Shown piece after piece: positions 42,855 to 51,691 of a stretch of 62,583 nt of DNA; position 1 is the first letter of the stretch, and every line of letters begins with the position of its first letter. Under the pieces are notes generated by a model, which saw only the letters and a program-made list of their open reading frames with translations, had not been told where the DNA came from and did no database searches. Both the position numbers and the translations under genes were made by a program. Source of the stretch: Lachnospiraceae bacterium NK4A179 (lineage in GTDB: Bacteria > Bacillota > Clostridia > Lachnospirales > Lachnospiraceae); NCBI GenBank assembly GCA_000421045.1, contig ATWC01000014.1:1-62583 (forward strand), written 5' to 3'.

Positions 42855-43700
42855 TCACCAACTGGTCCTTCCACCATCACAGACAACTGTTGATCCTGTC
42901 ATATATGTTGCAGCATCCGAGATCATATAAAGAATAGTGCATACATATTCATCCGGATCGCTCATCCTTCCGAGCGGTATAAGATTGCTTATCTTGTTTA
43001 CGAATTCTTCATCCTGTCCGTTTGACAGGCTTGCCGGGCAGAGCGTATTGACCCTTATCCCTTTTTCAGCCCAGTAAATCGCCAGATACTTTGTAAGGCC
43101 AATGATGCCATGCTTCACAACGGAATACGAAACAGGTTTTACCGTCTGCTGCTCTTCAGGCAGACCTTCTTTTCTGTAAATACGCTGATCGGGAGCAATA
43201 AGACCATAGTCGGATGAGATATTAAGTACAACACCTTTCTTTTGCTTCTCCATAACTTCTCCGAAGACCTGCGCACAGAGCATGGCTCCCGTAAGTCCAA
43301 CAGCCAGATCCTGATTCCATATATCAACAGGGAAATTGGTAAAGCGCATCGCTCCCAGATTCTTGGAGCCACCTTCCACCTTAGGGTTATTGGCAGCATT
43401 GTTTATAAGCACATCTATATGTCCGTATTTTTCCAAAAGCTCATCACGGACTTTGGAAAGAGCATCTCTATCTGTGATATCAGTAACTATTGTCTCATAC
43501 TTTATATCATCACCATACTCTTCCTTAAGTGTTTTTATATTCCTGTCCATTCCCGCCTGAATTATATCAAGCAGTACCGGAATACCGCCGCCCTCTGTAA
43601 TGGCTTCGGCATGCTTTAAACCAATAAGACCGCCACCGCCGGTCACTATGCAGACTCTGCCGCTTATATCAAATCTCCTGGTATACTTATCCATTATCAT
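42855..43700 (-). CDS. Short-chain dehydrogenase/reductase (PtmA-like)
   Basis: 281 residues with Rossmann motif TGGGGLIGLKHAEA, NNAAN, catalytic Ser in LNISSDYG and YSVVKHG, and a C-terminal TGSTVVCDGG. It overlaps the oxidoreductase gene by 4 bp. The order cytidylyltransferase, Gfo/Idh oxidoreductase, SDR recalls surface-glycan and flagellin-glycosylation loci (ptm/leg-type genes), suggesting modification of a nucleotide-activated sugar. Confidence 0.88.
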   Translation of the reverse strand: MIMDKYTRRFDISGRVCIVTGGGGLIGLKHAEAITEGGGIPVLLDIIQAGMDRNIKTLKEEYGDDIKYETIVTDITDRDALSKVRDELLEKYGHIDVLINNAANNPKVEGGSKNLGAMRFTNFPVDIWNQDLAVGLTGAMLCAQVFGEVMEKQKKGVVLNISSDYGLIAPDQRIYRKEGLPEEQQTVKPVSYSVVKHGIIGLTKYLAIYWAEKGIRVNTLCPASLSNGQDEEFVNKISNLIPLGRMSDPDEYVCTILYMISDAATYMTGSTVVCDGGRTSW

Positions 43701-44752
43701 GACAGTTCAATCTCCTCTATTCTTACAGCTCTGTTTTCGGCTGATGATTTTTTTGCGGCAAGTGCCATCTTAAGTCCGGTTATCCCCGCATCAAGCGATG
43801 AAGAAGGCGTCTTCTTTTCCTTTATGCATTCCGCAAATTCCCTGAGTTCCTCAATGAACATATCATTGCGCACAAAACCTTCATGCGTGATCGTCTGCAC
43901 CGGCTCATCACCCGCATATATATTTGTTACCGCAGCATTGAAATCTGCTTCTATCCTTCCTTTCTCACAGACAACCTTCAGCCTGTGCACAGGAGGAAAC
44001 TGCAGAAAATCCGTATGAGAATATACAGTGATCATCCTGCCGTCATTTTCCTTAAAACGATAAAGCGATCCTGCTGTATCTTCCACATCAACTGAAAGCC
44101 CGCTTAATGTGCTGCATACCGAATATACATCAACAGGTGTGCCAAACAGAAGTTGCAGATAATCAAGACAGTGTATCTGCAGATTGAGCACGGGTCCGCC
44201 TCCCATATCCTTCCTTGCCATATAAGTATCTTTATAATCCTCATATCTGTGCATGGTAGTAAGACGCTCGGAAAATTCGTTATCAACGCTTATTACTTTT
44301 CCAAGTCTTTCATCCCCCAGCACAGATCTTACATCTGAAATACACGGATGGAAGCGGTTCTGATAACCCATATAAAGAACGGTACCTTTTTCATCAACAA
44401 TACGCTTCAGTTCCTTAAGTCCATCCGTACAGTCCGATACAGGCTTCTCAAGGAAAACTGCAACGCCGCTCTGCGCAGCTTTCAGCGCAGTCTCGGTATG
44501 CTTTGATGTGATGTTCGTTACAAATACCGCATCAGGCTTTTCTGAAAGAGCCTTATCAAGATCATCATAAACCTTTATCCCAAACTCCTTTTCAAGATCG
44601 ACACCATCCCTGATCTGCATATCATCGGAGAAGGTCCTGGAAAGTCGTCTTACACGATAGGCAAGTATTTCCGCTTCTTCGCCGAACAGTCGTTTAATAT
44701 TTCTTAAATGTCTCTGACCTATGCTTCCGAGGCCAACCATCAGAATCTTCAT
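43697..44752 (-). CDS. Gfo/Idh/MocA-family sugar oxidoreductase
   Basis: 351 residues: N-terminal NAD(P)-binding Rossmann fold MVGLGSIGQRHLRNIKRLFG, the family EKP motif (AVFLEKPVSDC) and a C-terminal substrate domain. It overlaps both neighbours by 4 bp, so all three cassette genes are translationally coupled. The substrate is probably a sugar or nucleotide sugar. Confidence 0.9.
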   Translation of the reverse strand: MKILMVGLGSIGQRHLRNIKRLFGEEAEILAYRVRRLSRTFSDDMQIRDGVDLEKEFGIKVYDDLDKALSEKPDAVFVTNITSKHTETALKAAQSGVAVFLEKPVSDCTDGLKELKRIVDEKGTVLYMGYQNRFHPCISDVRSVLGDERLGKVISVDNEFSERLTTMHRYEDYKDTYMARKDMGGGPVLNLQIHCLDYLQLLFGTPVDVYSVCSTLSGLSVDVEDTAGSLYRFKENDGRMITVYSHTDFLQFPPVHRLKVVCEKGRIEADFNAAVTNIYAGDEPVQTITHEGFVRNDMFIEELREFAECIKEKKTPSSSLDAGITGLKMALAAKKSSAENRAVRIEEIELS

Positions 44753-45537
44753 AAGCCCGCCTCTTCCAAAGTCTTGTAATTTGCCTCAAGATAATCCATC
44801 AGTTCATTCCTGTGATCCATTGCAAAATACTCAAGGAATTCAATATCCTTTGCGGCATCCACATCCACTCCGCCGGGAACTTCATAACCTATCATCCTGT
44901 CCCCGTGCATCAGATCATTCTCAATTATATATGAAGTACGCAGAACATCCGCATATCCGTCAGGGATATATACATCCTCAAAGGATTGTCTGGGGTTGTT
45001 CGCATCATCAAGGGTTATGCCTTCCTTTATAGGCTTGAAATATCCATCATCTTTAAGAGCAAACCACTTATAGGGAGTGTTTGATGCAAGATGAGCAGAA
45101 CGGAGACTGGTCGCGGTATCATCGTTCTTCATAAGTTCAACGGCTTTGCTCACAAGCTCTGGCTTTCTGAACGGATACGTAGGTCTGAGATGAAGAAAAA
45201 ATTCAGGGAGCTTCTTTTCATTTTCATAAAGCCATCCTATTGCATGCTCCATAAACTCTATATCTGCCGACTTGTCACCGGCAAACTGAGCAGGTCTTAA
45301 AAAAGGCACCTCTGCTCCGTAATACTTTGCGATCTTGGCATAAGATTCAGAATCCGTGCTTACGATAATGCGCGACACCCCTGATGTGAGTTTTGCCGCA
45401 GCTATCGAATACGCAAGCATCGGATAGCCCTTAAGACACCTTATATTCTTGTTTTTAACACCCTTACTTCCCGATCTGGCAGGGATTATTGCATATACAC
45501 TGTCATTCTCAATGCTTTCCAGCAGTTTTCTGTCCAT
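44749..45537 (-). CDS. Acylneuraminate cytidylyltransferase family protein
   Basis: 262 residues starting at MDRKLLESIENDS behind GGAGG. AIIPARSGSKGVKNKN is the CTP-binding motif of CMP-sugar synthetases such as NeuA, PseF and LegF, and FLHLRPTYPFR and PGGVDVDAAKDIEF are also conserved. It should activate a nonulosonic acid with CTP. No synthase, epimerase or aminotransferase for such a sugar lies in the window. A small stem (TGTGTC/GACACA) lies just before the ribosome binding site. Confidence 0.9.
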   Translation of the reverse strand: MDRKLLESIENDSVYAIIPARSGSKGVKNKNIRCLKGYPMLAYSIAAAKLTSGVSRIIVSTDSESYAKIAKYYGAEVPFLRPAQFAGDKSADIEFMEHAIGWLYENEKKLPEFFLHLRPTYPFRKPELVSKAVELMKNDDTATSLRSAHLASNTPYKWFALKDDGYFKPIKEGITLDDANNPRQSFEDVYIPDGYADVLRTSYIIENDLMHGDRMIGYEVPGGVDVDAAKDIEFLEYFAMDHRNELMDYLEANYKTLEEAGL

Positions 45538-45600
45538 TTTTCCTCCAAATGTGTCCCTTTCGACACAATCATCATAACGCACATATTATCACATTTCTGA

Positions 45601-45606
45601 TATAAT
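45601..45606 (+). promoter_or_regulatory. -10 box of the envelope gene pair
   Basis: A perfect TATAAT lies 39 bp before the ATG at 45646, in the space between the divergent sugar cassette and this gene. No good -35 is seen at 17 bp, and no strong ribosome binding site precedes the ATG. Confidence 0.4.
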
Positions 45607-45645
45607 AAAAACATCACGGTCCCTATAGTAAAAACAAACAAGAAC

Positions 45646-46146
45646 ATGAAACCTAACAGGATTTTAGCATCAGCATTTTTTCTCTGCCTTGCACTTTTGG
45701 CTGCAGCAGGGTTGATCTTCAGTCACAATTCATCATCGATCAAAAAATCATCTCTATCAGATTTTAAAGACATGACAGGAGTTTTTTCGGAAGAAGACTT
45801 CGCTTGTGCCATGAATATTTGCGCTTTTGACCTTGAAACACGCACGATATATATCGATGCGGCAGCGGTCTTCAACAACATTCCCTTTACCGAAGTGAGC
45901 GGCAGTCTTGCCCTTAAGGATCTTTCAGACGGAAGTTTTTATATGCTGCCTACAGAGAATACATCTGCAGATGCAATTCACGAAAAAGCCGGGCTGGGTG
46001 ACCCGGTGAGAGCATGCGGCCTTAGAGCCTCCTGTCCCGCATCATTCCTCGATCCCGAAAACAGGGATTATGAGATATATGGCTGCTTTTATCTGAGCGG
46101 CGATCACGAAAAAACTCTGGTTAGACTTACGGATACACTATTATGA
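45646..46146 (+). CDS. Uncharacterised exported protein
   Basis: 166 residues with an N-terminal hydrophobic segment (ILASAFFLCLALLAAAGLIF), probably a signal anchor. The outer part has cysteines in CAMNICAF, ACGLRASC and YGCFYL but no motif I recognise. Its TGA overlaps the ATG of the next gene (ATGA), so the two are coupled and probably work together at the membrane. Confidence 0.7.
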   Translation: MKPNRILASAFFLCLALLAAAGLIFSHNSSSIKKSSLSDFKDMTGVFSEEDFACAMNICAFDLETRTIYIDAAAVFNNIPFTEVSGSLALKDLSDGSFYMLPTENTSADAIHEKAGLGDPVRACGLRASCPASFLDPENRDYEIYGCFYLSGDHEKTLVRLTDTLL

Positions 46147-47480
46147 AAATTCTTCTCAAAAAATATGATCATCTGATATTTGCCATTGCAGGCTTACTGT
46201 TTGCTTTCATTCTTTCGCGAGTTCCTCTCATAGTCGATGACGAAGTGCGTCATGCCATGCTATCCGGCAGCAGCAGCTTAGGAGACATCCTGGATTACGC
46301 GCTATCCTTCTACACAGGGGCTACGGCAAATGATTCGAGGATACTGATAATAATCCCGGCTGTATTCTTTGCTGCCGGGCCCAAGATCATATGGGCTGCA
46401 TTTATGGGGCTTGATCTTTATCTGCTTTTTATCTCACTTAAGATCCTCTTTCCCGGCAGCAACCGTCTGATCTGTGCTCTCTCAATATGTGCCTGTGTGA
46501 TGCTCTACAGTTTTTCCATACTTTCATCAGCCGGATGGATAACGACAATGTCCGCATATTTTGCTCCGATCTGCTTGGCCCTTGTTTCATTCATCCCTTT
46601 TAAACTTCTGGCAGATAAGCAGTATCTCAAACCGTATATGTATGCTCTTTTCATCCCTGCTATCATCTATTCGGCAAACAGTGAACAGATACTTATTCCC
46701 GAATTTATCTGCGCCTTCTTCATAATGATCTATCTGAAAAAACGCGATGGCAGATATGCACTCTACCCTGTGATCATGATGATCCTCTGTATTGCAAGCG
46801 CAGCATTCACATTCATGACGCCTGCCAACAGCGAACGTATGAGTGAAGAAGCAGCACTCTTCCCGGAATTCATGCGCTTTAATATCCTGAACAAAGCAGA
46901 GCTCGGACTTGAGAGTGCCTGCTTCCTGCTTACCGAAAGCGGACGGCCTTTTTATATTGTCTGCTGTATTCTTATCGCAATGATGATATTCAGAAAATAC
47001 AAGTCAGCTTTTGTAAGGATACTGTCTGTTCTGCTCATACTGTCTGCAGCAGCAGGACTGCTCATATATATTCCGTCACTTCCTCATTACTCACCTGTGC
47101 CCCCCTGCGGTCTGTTTTTCCCTCCCAATTATGGTTTCAGGGTATTTGCAAAATATATGCTCCTTACCGGAAGCGCAACTCTTTTCTTCTTTGGACTGTT
47201 GATCGCACTTGATGACGGATTTGACAGGATCATATGTACCGGACTGTTTGCCGGAGGATTTTTATCAAGAATGATCATAGGTTTTGTTCCTTCTATATAT
47301 GCTTCCGGCGAGCGCACAGCAGCAGTAATGGATTTTGCAGTCATCGTTGCATGCGTCTGTCTTGCTTCAGAGTATTACGAAGGTTCCTCCTACAAAAAAA
47401 AGACAGGAACTATTCTCATTCCTGTCTTCTCATTCATGATCGTCGCCGGATTCATATCACTCTTTAACGCTGTCAGCTGA
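46143..47480 (+). CDS. Polytopic membrane protein, DUF6056/glycosyltransferase-like
   Basis: 445 residues with about ten membrane helices. Two acidic residues after the first helix (PLIVDDEVRHAML) and a following loop TGATANDSRI recall the architecture of GT-C-type membrane glycosyltransferases and the DUF6056 family. No activity can be claimed. The last 24 bp overlap the convergent trpF gene. Confidence 0.7.
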   Translation: MKILLKKYDHLIFAIAGLLFAFILSRVPLIVDDEVRHAMLSGSSSLGDILDYALSFYTGATANDSRILIIIPAVFFAAGPKIIWAAFMGLDLYLLFISLKILFPGSNRLICALSICACVMLYSFSILSSAGWITTMSAYFAPICLALVSFIPFKLLADKQYLKPYMYALFIPAIIYSANSEQILIPEFICAFFIMIYLKKRDGRYALYPVIMMILCIASAAFTFMTPANSERMSEEAALFPEFMRFNILNKAELGLESACFLLTESGRPFYIVCCILIAMMIFRKYKSAFVRILSVLLILSAAAGLLIYIPSLPHYSPVPPCGLFFPPNYGFRVFAKYMLLTGSATLFFFGLLIALDDGFDRIICTGLFAGGFLSRMIIGFVPSIYASGERTAAVMDFAVIVACVCLASEYYEGSSYKKKTGTILIPVFSFMIVAGFISLFNAVS

Positions 47481-48086
47481 TCTGACATTCATCACAAAAC
47501 GTTTAATTTTTTCCGGATCCTTTTTTCCGTCCGTCTCTGTTCCCGAACTGACATCCACAGCTGCAGGATGAAACTCTCTTACAGCTTCCGCCACATTGTC
47601 CGGGGCAAGGCCGCCGGCAAGGATATAATCTCTGCCAAAGTCCTTTATAAGTGTCCTGTCAAAGGCCCTGCCTTCTCCTGTACCGCCGTCAAGAAGCACC
47701 ATATCAGCTTCTGACAAACCGGCTGCATCAAGATCAGAAACACTTTTTATCTGAAATGCTTTTATTATCTTAAAGCCTTTGAACCCGGAACATCTCATTC
47801 TGAGCTCTTTGATAAATGCATTGTCCTCTGAACCATGAAGCTGTGCATAGTCGATCACCCCATCCCGTACAAGCCTCTCTATTCTTGATACAGGTTCATC
47901 AACAAACACACCCGTAAGAGGAATGTCAGGCGAGAGTGCCGCCTTCATTTTACGTGCGGTATCCTCATCCACATGTCTTTTAAATCTCTCGGTAAATATC
48001 ACTCCTGCAATATCAGCCTTCACTTCATTCACACAGAGTATATCCTCAACCGTCCTGAGTCCGCAAAGTTTTACTTTTGTCATCAT
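47457..48086 (-). CDS. trpF: Phosphoribosylanthranilate isomerase, solitary
   Basis: 209 residues with the TrpF barrel features: KLCGLR with catalytic Cys near residue 8, VGVFVDEP-like strand, VLLDGGTGEGRAFD with catalytic Asp and AVDVSSGTET-GKKD at the C-terminus. No other trp gene is near. It overlaps the preceding SGNH-like gene by 4 bp and so ends an O-acetylation operon. The usual KICG is KLCG here, a mild change. GGAGA precedes two adjacent ATGs (48086, 48083). Confidence 0.9.
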   Translation of the reverse strand: MMTKVKLCGLRTVEDILCVNEVKADIAGVIFTERFKRHVDEDTARKMKAALSPDIPLTGVFVDEPVSRIERLVRDGVIDYAQLHGSEDNAFIKELRMRCSGFKGFKIIKAFQIKSVSDLDAAGLSEADMVLLDGGTGEGRAFDRTLIKDFGRDYILAGGLAPDNVAEAVREFHPAAVDVSSGTETDGKKDPEKIKRFVMNVRSADSVKE

Positions 48087-49201
48087 TTGTCTCCAAGCAG
48101 TGTCTTATAGTCGTAGTTTTCGTAAAAATCCTCAACCTGATCCCAGTATGCATCCCTGTTCTCTTTTGTAAGTTCATGGCTGCCCACAGCCATCTCGGAA
48201 AGGAGCATATCGCTTATTGCCAAGCTGTAGTGACTCACATCAGAATAATTATCCAGATCCGTCACCATATCGGTCTCATCAAAGAAACAAAAGACATGTA
48301 CATTGTCATATTCATTGCACATCTCTGTCATTATGCGCATCGTTTTTATATATGCATCATACCTTCCCGCGCATATATATATCTTATACCAGTTTGCCGC
48401 ACTGTACGGTGGGAAAAAATAATAAAACTGTATTTCCGGATGTTCGGAAGGAGTCTTTAGAAAATTCTTCTCCATATTTTCCCTGAGTATCTTCTCTTCT
48501 TCATCTGTAAGAGGATAGGTTCCTTCAAGATGATAAAGCGGTCCCATATCAGCTATCACATGCTCTTTTCCGCAGGGATGATCCCCTGCATAGTTTCCAT
48601 ACAGATCAAAATTGTCCGAAGGCACGCCCTTCGCAGTCCTTACGGCAATCTCGGGAAGATATCCGAAAAGAACACTTTTATTAAAAATATAATCCTTATC
48701 ATCCAGAAGATCATCATTGCTAAGGAATGAAGCTTCCGGCGCTCCGGGACTTGGCTCATCGGGATCCATCCATGCAAAGCCCTGATCAAGTGACCTTATC
48801 ACAAGCTTAAGATCAGGATTGTAGGATACAGCTCTCTCCACCATATCACCCGTCTCCTTATGATATCCTCCTGCAAAAGCAGTCTTCACCGACTTTACTC
48901 CAAAGAGACTGTCGGCAAGCGACGTCCTGAAATTCTCACTCATTGAGCTTCCGGTGATAAGAGCATCATATTCATAATTCCTGGCTATACCATCATTCTG
49001 GTATCTCTCATCCTTCAGTATATATGAGATACCTTTAAGAGGAGCATGATAATGGAAGAACGGATCCACCGCTATAGTCATCCCTGCCGCAAGACAGATA
49101 AATACTAAAGTCAGAACAAGTGTCGTGATAATAAACGACTTCCAGCCTGACGGATCCGCAGCTTCGTTTTTTTTATTTTTTGATCTGATATCTGATCCCA
49201 T
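48083..49201 (-). CDS. SGNH/AlgJ-like membrane-anchored acyltransferase partner
   Basis: 372 residues with one N-terminal membrane helix and an outside domain. ITGSSMSENF looks like the nucleophile Ser motif of SGNH hydrolases (GxS), and DVSHYS near residue 325 supplies the Asp and His of the other end of the triad. Proteins of this build (AlgJ, AlgX, DltD-like) transfer acetyl groups delivered by a neighbouring MBOAT protein. It starts 3 bp after the MBOAT stop. Confidence 0.8.
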   Translation of the reverse strand: MGSDIRSKNKKNEAADPSGWKSFIITTLVLTLVFICLAAGMTIAVDPFFHYHAPLKGISYILKDERYQNDGIARNYEYDALITGSSMSENFRTSLADSLFGVKSVKTAFAGGYHKETGDMVERAVSYNPDLKLVIRSLDQGFAWMDPDEPSPGAPEASFLSNDDLLDDKDYIFNKSVLFGYLPEIAVRTAKGVPSDNFDLYGNYAGDHPCGKEHVIADMGPLYHLEGTYPLTDEEEKILRENMEKNFLKTPSEHPEIQFYYFFPPYSAANWYKIYICAGRYDAYIKTMRIMTEMCNEYDNVHVFCFFDETDMVTDLDNYSDVSHYSLAISDMLLSEMAVGSHELTKENRDAYWDQVEDFYENYDYKTLLGDK

Positions 49202-49204
49202 AAA

Positions 49205-50659
49205 TCAAAATCCCGAATAAATAAATGGCGTCACATTACCCGTGGCAAACACAGAGAAAGCAAGCAGCAATGCAGTCAACAATGCCGTGAGTTTCCCGGG
49301 TTTTAAATCTATAGAGTAAATATCTTTTTTTACAACCGCTGTCGTAAGGGCCACTGCTACGAAAGGAATGAAGACCGCAATATTCAGATGTGCTGATATG
49401 AAATACAGCGAATCCATTCCAAATGATGCGTAGAATTGCGGTGACAGTGCAAACACCGATGTGCCGGGAGCCGGAACAAACATACGCTTCAGCATAACAA
49501 GAGCTCCGCTTACAGAGTCCGATCTGAAAAGCACCCATCCGGCATTGACTATAAACAATGTAACCGCCCTTCTTATGATCGCAGGGATCTTTGTAAGCTT
49601 CTCCCCTGCCATTCTCTCAATAACCATAACAAGACCGTGAATAGCACCCCACAGGATAAACGTCCAGTCAGCGCCATGCCAGAACCCGCTTATGATAAAT
49701 ATGATCATAATATTCAGGCAAGTCTTTAAGCTCCCTTTCCTGCTGCCTCCAAGAGGAAAATAAATATACTTTCTAAGGAACGCCGTTAAAGATATATGCC
49801 ACCTTTTCCAGAAATCATTTATCGATACGGCTTTGTATGGCATATCAAAATTCTTTACCAGTTCTATATTGAACATTTCAGAAATTCCGTAAGCCATGTC
49901 ACAATAGCCCGAAAAATCAAGATAGAGCTGTATTGTATAAGCGGCAGAGCAAAGCCATGCTTCCGATACCGAAAGCATTGATACAGCTTCACTGTCAAAC
50001 CCGAAATCAGCAGCCCCCGCAAAAAGAGGCTCAAGTATAGTCTTCTTCGCAAGTCCTACAGCGATGAATATAAGACCTTTTCCTATGGCTTCTGCATCAG
50101 GTCTGAACTTTTTTTTATCATCAAGCTGAGGCAGCAGCTCACCATGCAGCATGATAGGGCCCATTCCGATCTTAGGGAAAAACAATACCGATACGGCATA
50201 ATCCGTAAAAGTGTACTTAACTGTCTCACCTTTAAAAGAATCGACAAGCCATGCTATCTGACTGAAAGTATAGTAGCTTATCCCTGCAGGAGCTATTATG
50301 CGGTCAAAGCCTGACAGCTTTGCTGTACCAAGAAGCGCAGCAATGTTATCTGCGAAGAAACCTGAATATTTGAAATACATGAGCAGAAGAACATTCAGAA
50401 TGATACCCGATGCGAGGAGACCTTTTTTTGTTTTATCATCCTTTGTTTTCCTTAATGCAAGCGTGAAGCCCCAATCTGTCAGCAACACAGCACAAAGTAT
50501 CACAAAAGGCTGCAGTCCGTAAAATGCATAAAAAAATGCAGAGGAGACCGCAAGCACCGCTTTTGCTGCACCGTGTTTTTCCTTTTTTCTCATATAGAAA
50601 TAAAGGAGAAGCACTGTCGGCAGGAACAGTATTAAAAATGCAAATGATACAAAACTCAT
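49205..50659 (-). CDS. MBOAT-family O-acetyltransferase (AlgI type)
   Basis: 484 residues with about 11-12 membrane helices. FWKRWHISLTAFLRKYIYFP and SGFWHGADWTFILWGAIHG are the AlgI/DltB signatures; the second His is catalytic. It takes acetyl from a cytosolic donor to a surface polymer with its SGNH partner. No Shine-Dalgarno site precedes the ATG; TAAAAT ends 7 nt upstream, so the mRNA is probably leaderless. Confidence 0.93.
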   Translation of the reverse strand: MSFVSFAFLILFLPTVLLLYFYMRKKEKHGAAKAVLAVSSAFFYAFYGLQPFVILCAVLLTDWGFTLALRKTKDDKTKKGLLASGIILNVLLLMYFKYSGFFADNIAALLGTAKLSGFDRIIAPAGISYYTFSQIAWLVDSFKGETVKYTFTDYAVSVLFFPKIGMGPIMLHGELLPQLDDKKKFRPDAEAIGKGLIFIAVGLAKKTILEPLFAGAADFGFDSEAVSMLSVSEAWLCSAAYTIQLYLDFSGYCDMAYGISEMFNIELVKNFDMPYKAVSINDFWKRWHISLTAFLRKYIYFPLGGSRKGSLKTCLNIMIIFIISGFWHGADWTFILWGAIHGLVMVIERMAGEKLTKIPAIIRRAVTLFIVNAGWVLFRSDSVSGALVMLKRMFVPAPGTSVFALSPQFYASFGMDSLYFISAHLNIAVFIPFVAVALTTAVVKKDIYSIDLKPGKLTALLTALLLAFSVFATGNVTPFIYSGF

Positions 50660-50666
50660 GATAAGG

Positions 50667-50696
50667 ATTTTACAGCATTGGTGTTATAATATACAA
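50667..50696 (-). promoter_or_regulatory. MBOAT promoter (leaderless)
   Basis: TTGTAT (50696-50691), 18 bp, TAAAAT (50672-50667) on the minus strand, 7 nt before the ATG at 50659. It overlaps the region upstream of the divergent AraC gene, where a plus-strand TATAAT lies at 50685-50690. Confidence 0.55.
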
Positions 50697-50744
50697 GCTG
50701 AGGATAAAGTCAGAAATGACATATACGATATAATCTGGAGAGCA

Positions 50745-51689
50745 ATGAAACAGGAACGCGGAGAATACTTTGAACATACAAGCACGGATTATCCCGTAGG
50801 CGTATATTATGTGGATCTGCACAGAATGTATCTGAACTGCGTTCTGCCCAATACGCACGAAGAAATGGAGATCTGTCTCATGCGTGAGGGCAGCGCTTCT
50901 TTCCTTGCCGGCGGTGAATCATTTACCCTATCCGAGGGCGAGGCTGTATGGCTCAATTCCGGACGTATCCATTCGATCACAAACACTGACGAAAAGAACC
51001 CCTGCATACTTCTTTCAATACTGTTCCATCCATCTTATCTTTTCGATAATGATACATCTTTCCTTGCAGTCAAATACCTCACGCCTATCATGGGTGACAG
51101 TTCCCTGTCCCACATCATACTCAGATCCAGTGAAGAATACGGAAGACACGGACTCGAATGCATAAATGAGATACTTGAGATAAACCTCGACAGGGCATAC
51201 GGCTATGAGTTGAAAACAAAAGGTCTGCTCTGTGCTTTATGGATGCATCTGCTGGAAAAAAGCAGCATGGACAGTTCCACCACAGAAAGAGTGAATCAGA
51301 ATCTTATGGATGAAGCAAGAGTCAGTCTGTGCCTCAATTACATCAGCAAGAATTTCAGAAAAAAACTTACGCTTGAGGATATTGCAGGAAGCATACACGT
51401 AAGCAAGAGCGAATGCTGCAGAACCTTTAAACGCTGCACGGGAATGACACCGTTTGACTGTCTGCTCCACAGAAGGATCTATGAAGCTGCCAGAAGGCTT
51501 CAGCGTCAGGAAAAAAATACCGATACCATGCAGAAGCTTTCATCATATGTTGGTTTCTCATCCGCAAGTTATTTCAACAAGGTATTCAGAAGTCATCTCG
51601 GATGCACACCCATAGAATACCGGTCAATAATAAAAAAGAGCCATCGTGACGCGCTGAACCCTTACGGGATCCCGCTTTCACGTCTGTAG
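50745..51689 (+). CDS. AraC-family transcriptional regulator with cupin sensor
   Basis: 314 residues from MKQERGEYFEH, which has GGAG upstream; a longer version from 50658 would overlap the MBOAT start. An N-terminal cupin-like domain (LMREGSASFLAGGESFTLSE) is followed by two AraC helix-turn-helix motifs (LTLEDIAGSIHVSKSECCRT and VGFSSASYFNKVFRSHLGCT-like, ending PIEYR). Divergent from the O-acetylation genes, which it may control. Confidence 0.9.
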   Translation: MKQERGEYFEHTSTDYPVGVYYVDLHRMYLNCVLPNTHEEMEICLMREGSASFLAGGESFTLSEGEAVWLNSGRIHSITNTDEKNPCILLSILFHPSYLFDNDTSFLAVKYLTPIMGDSSLSHIILRSSEEYGRHGLECINEILEINLDRAYGYELKTKGLLCALWMHLLEKSSMDSSTTERVNQNLMDEARVSLCLNYISKNFRKKLTLEDIAGSIHVSKSECCRTFKRCTGMTPFDCLLHRRIYEAARRLQRQEKNTDTMQKLSSYVGFSSASYFNKVFRSHLGCTPIEYRSIIKKSHRDALNPYGIPLSRL

Positions 51690-51691
51690 GC

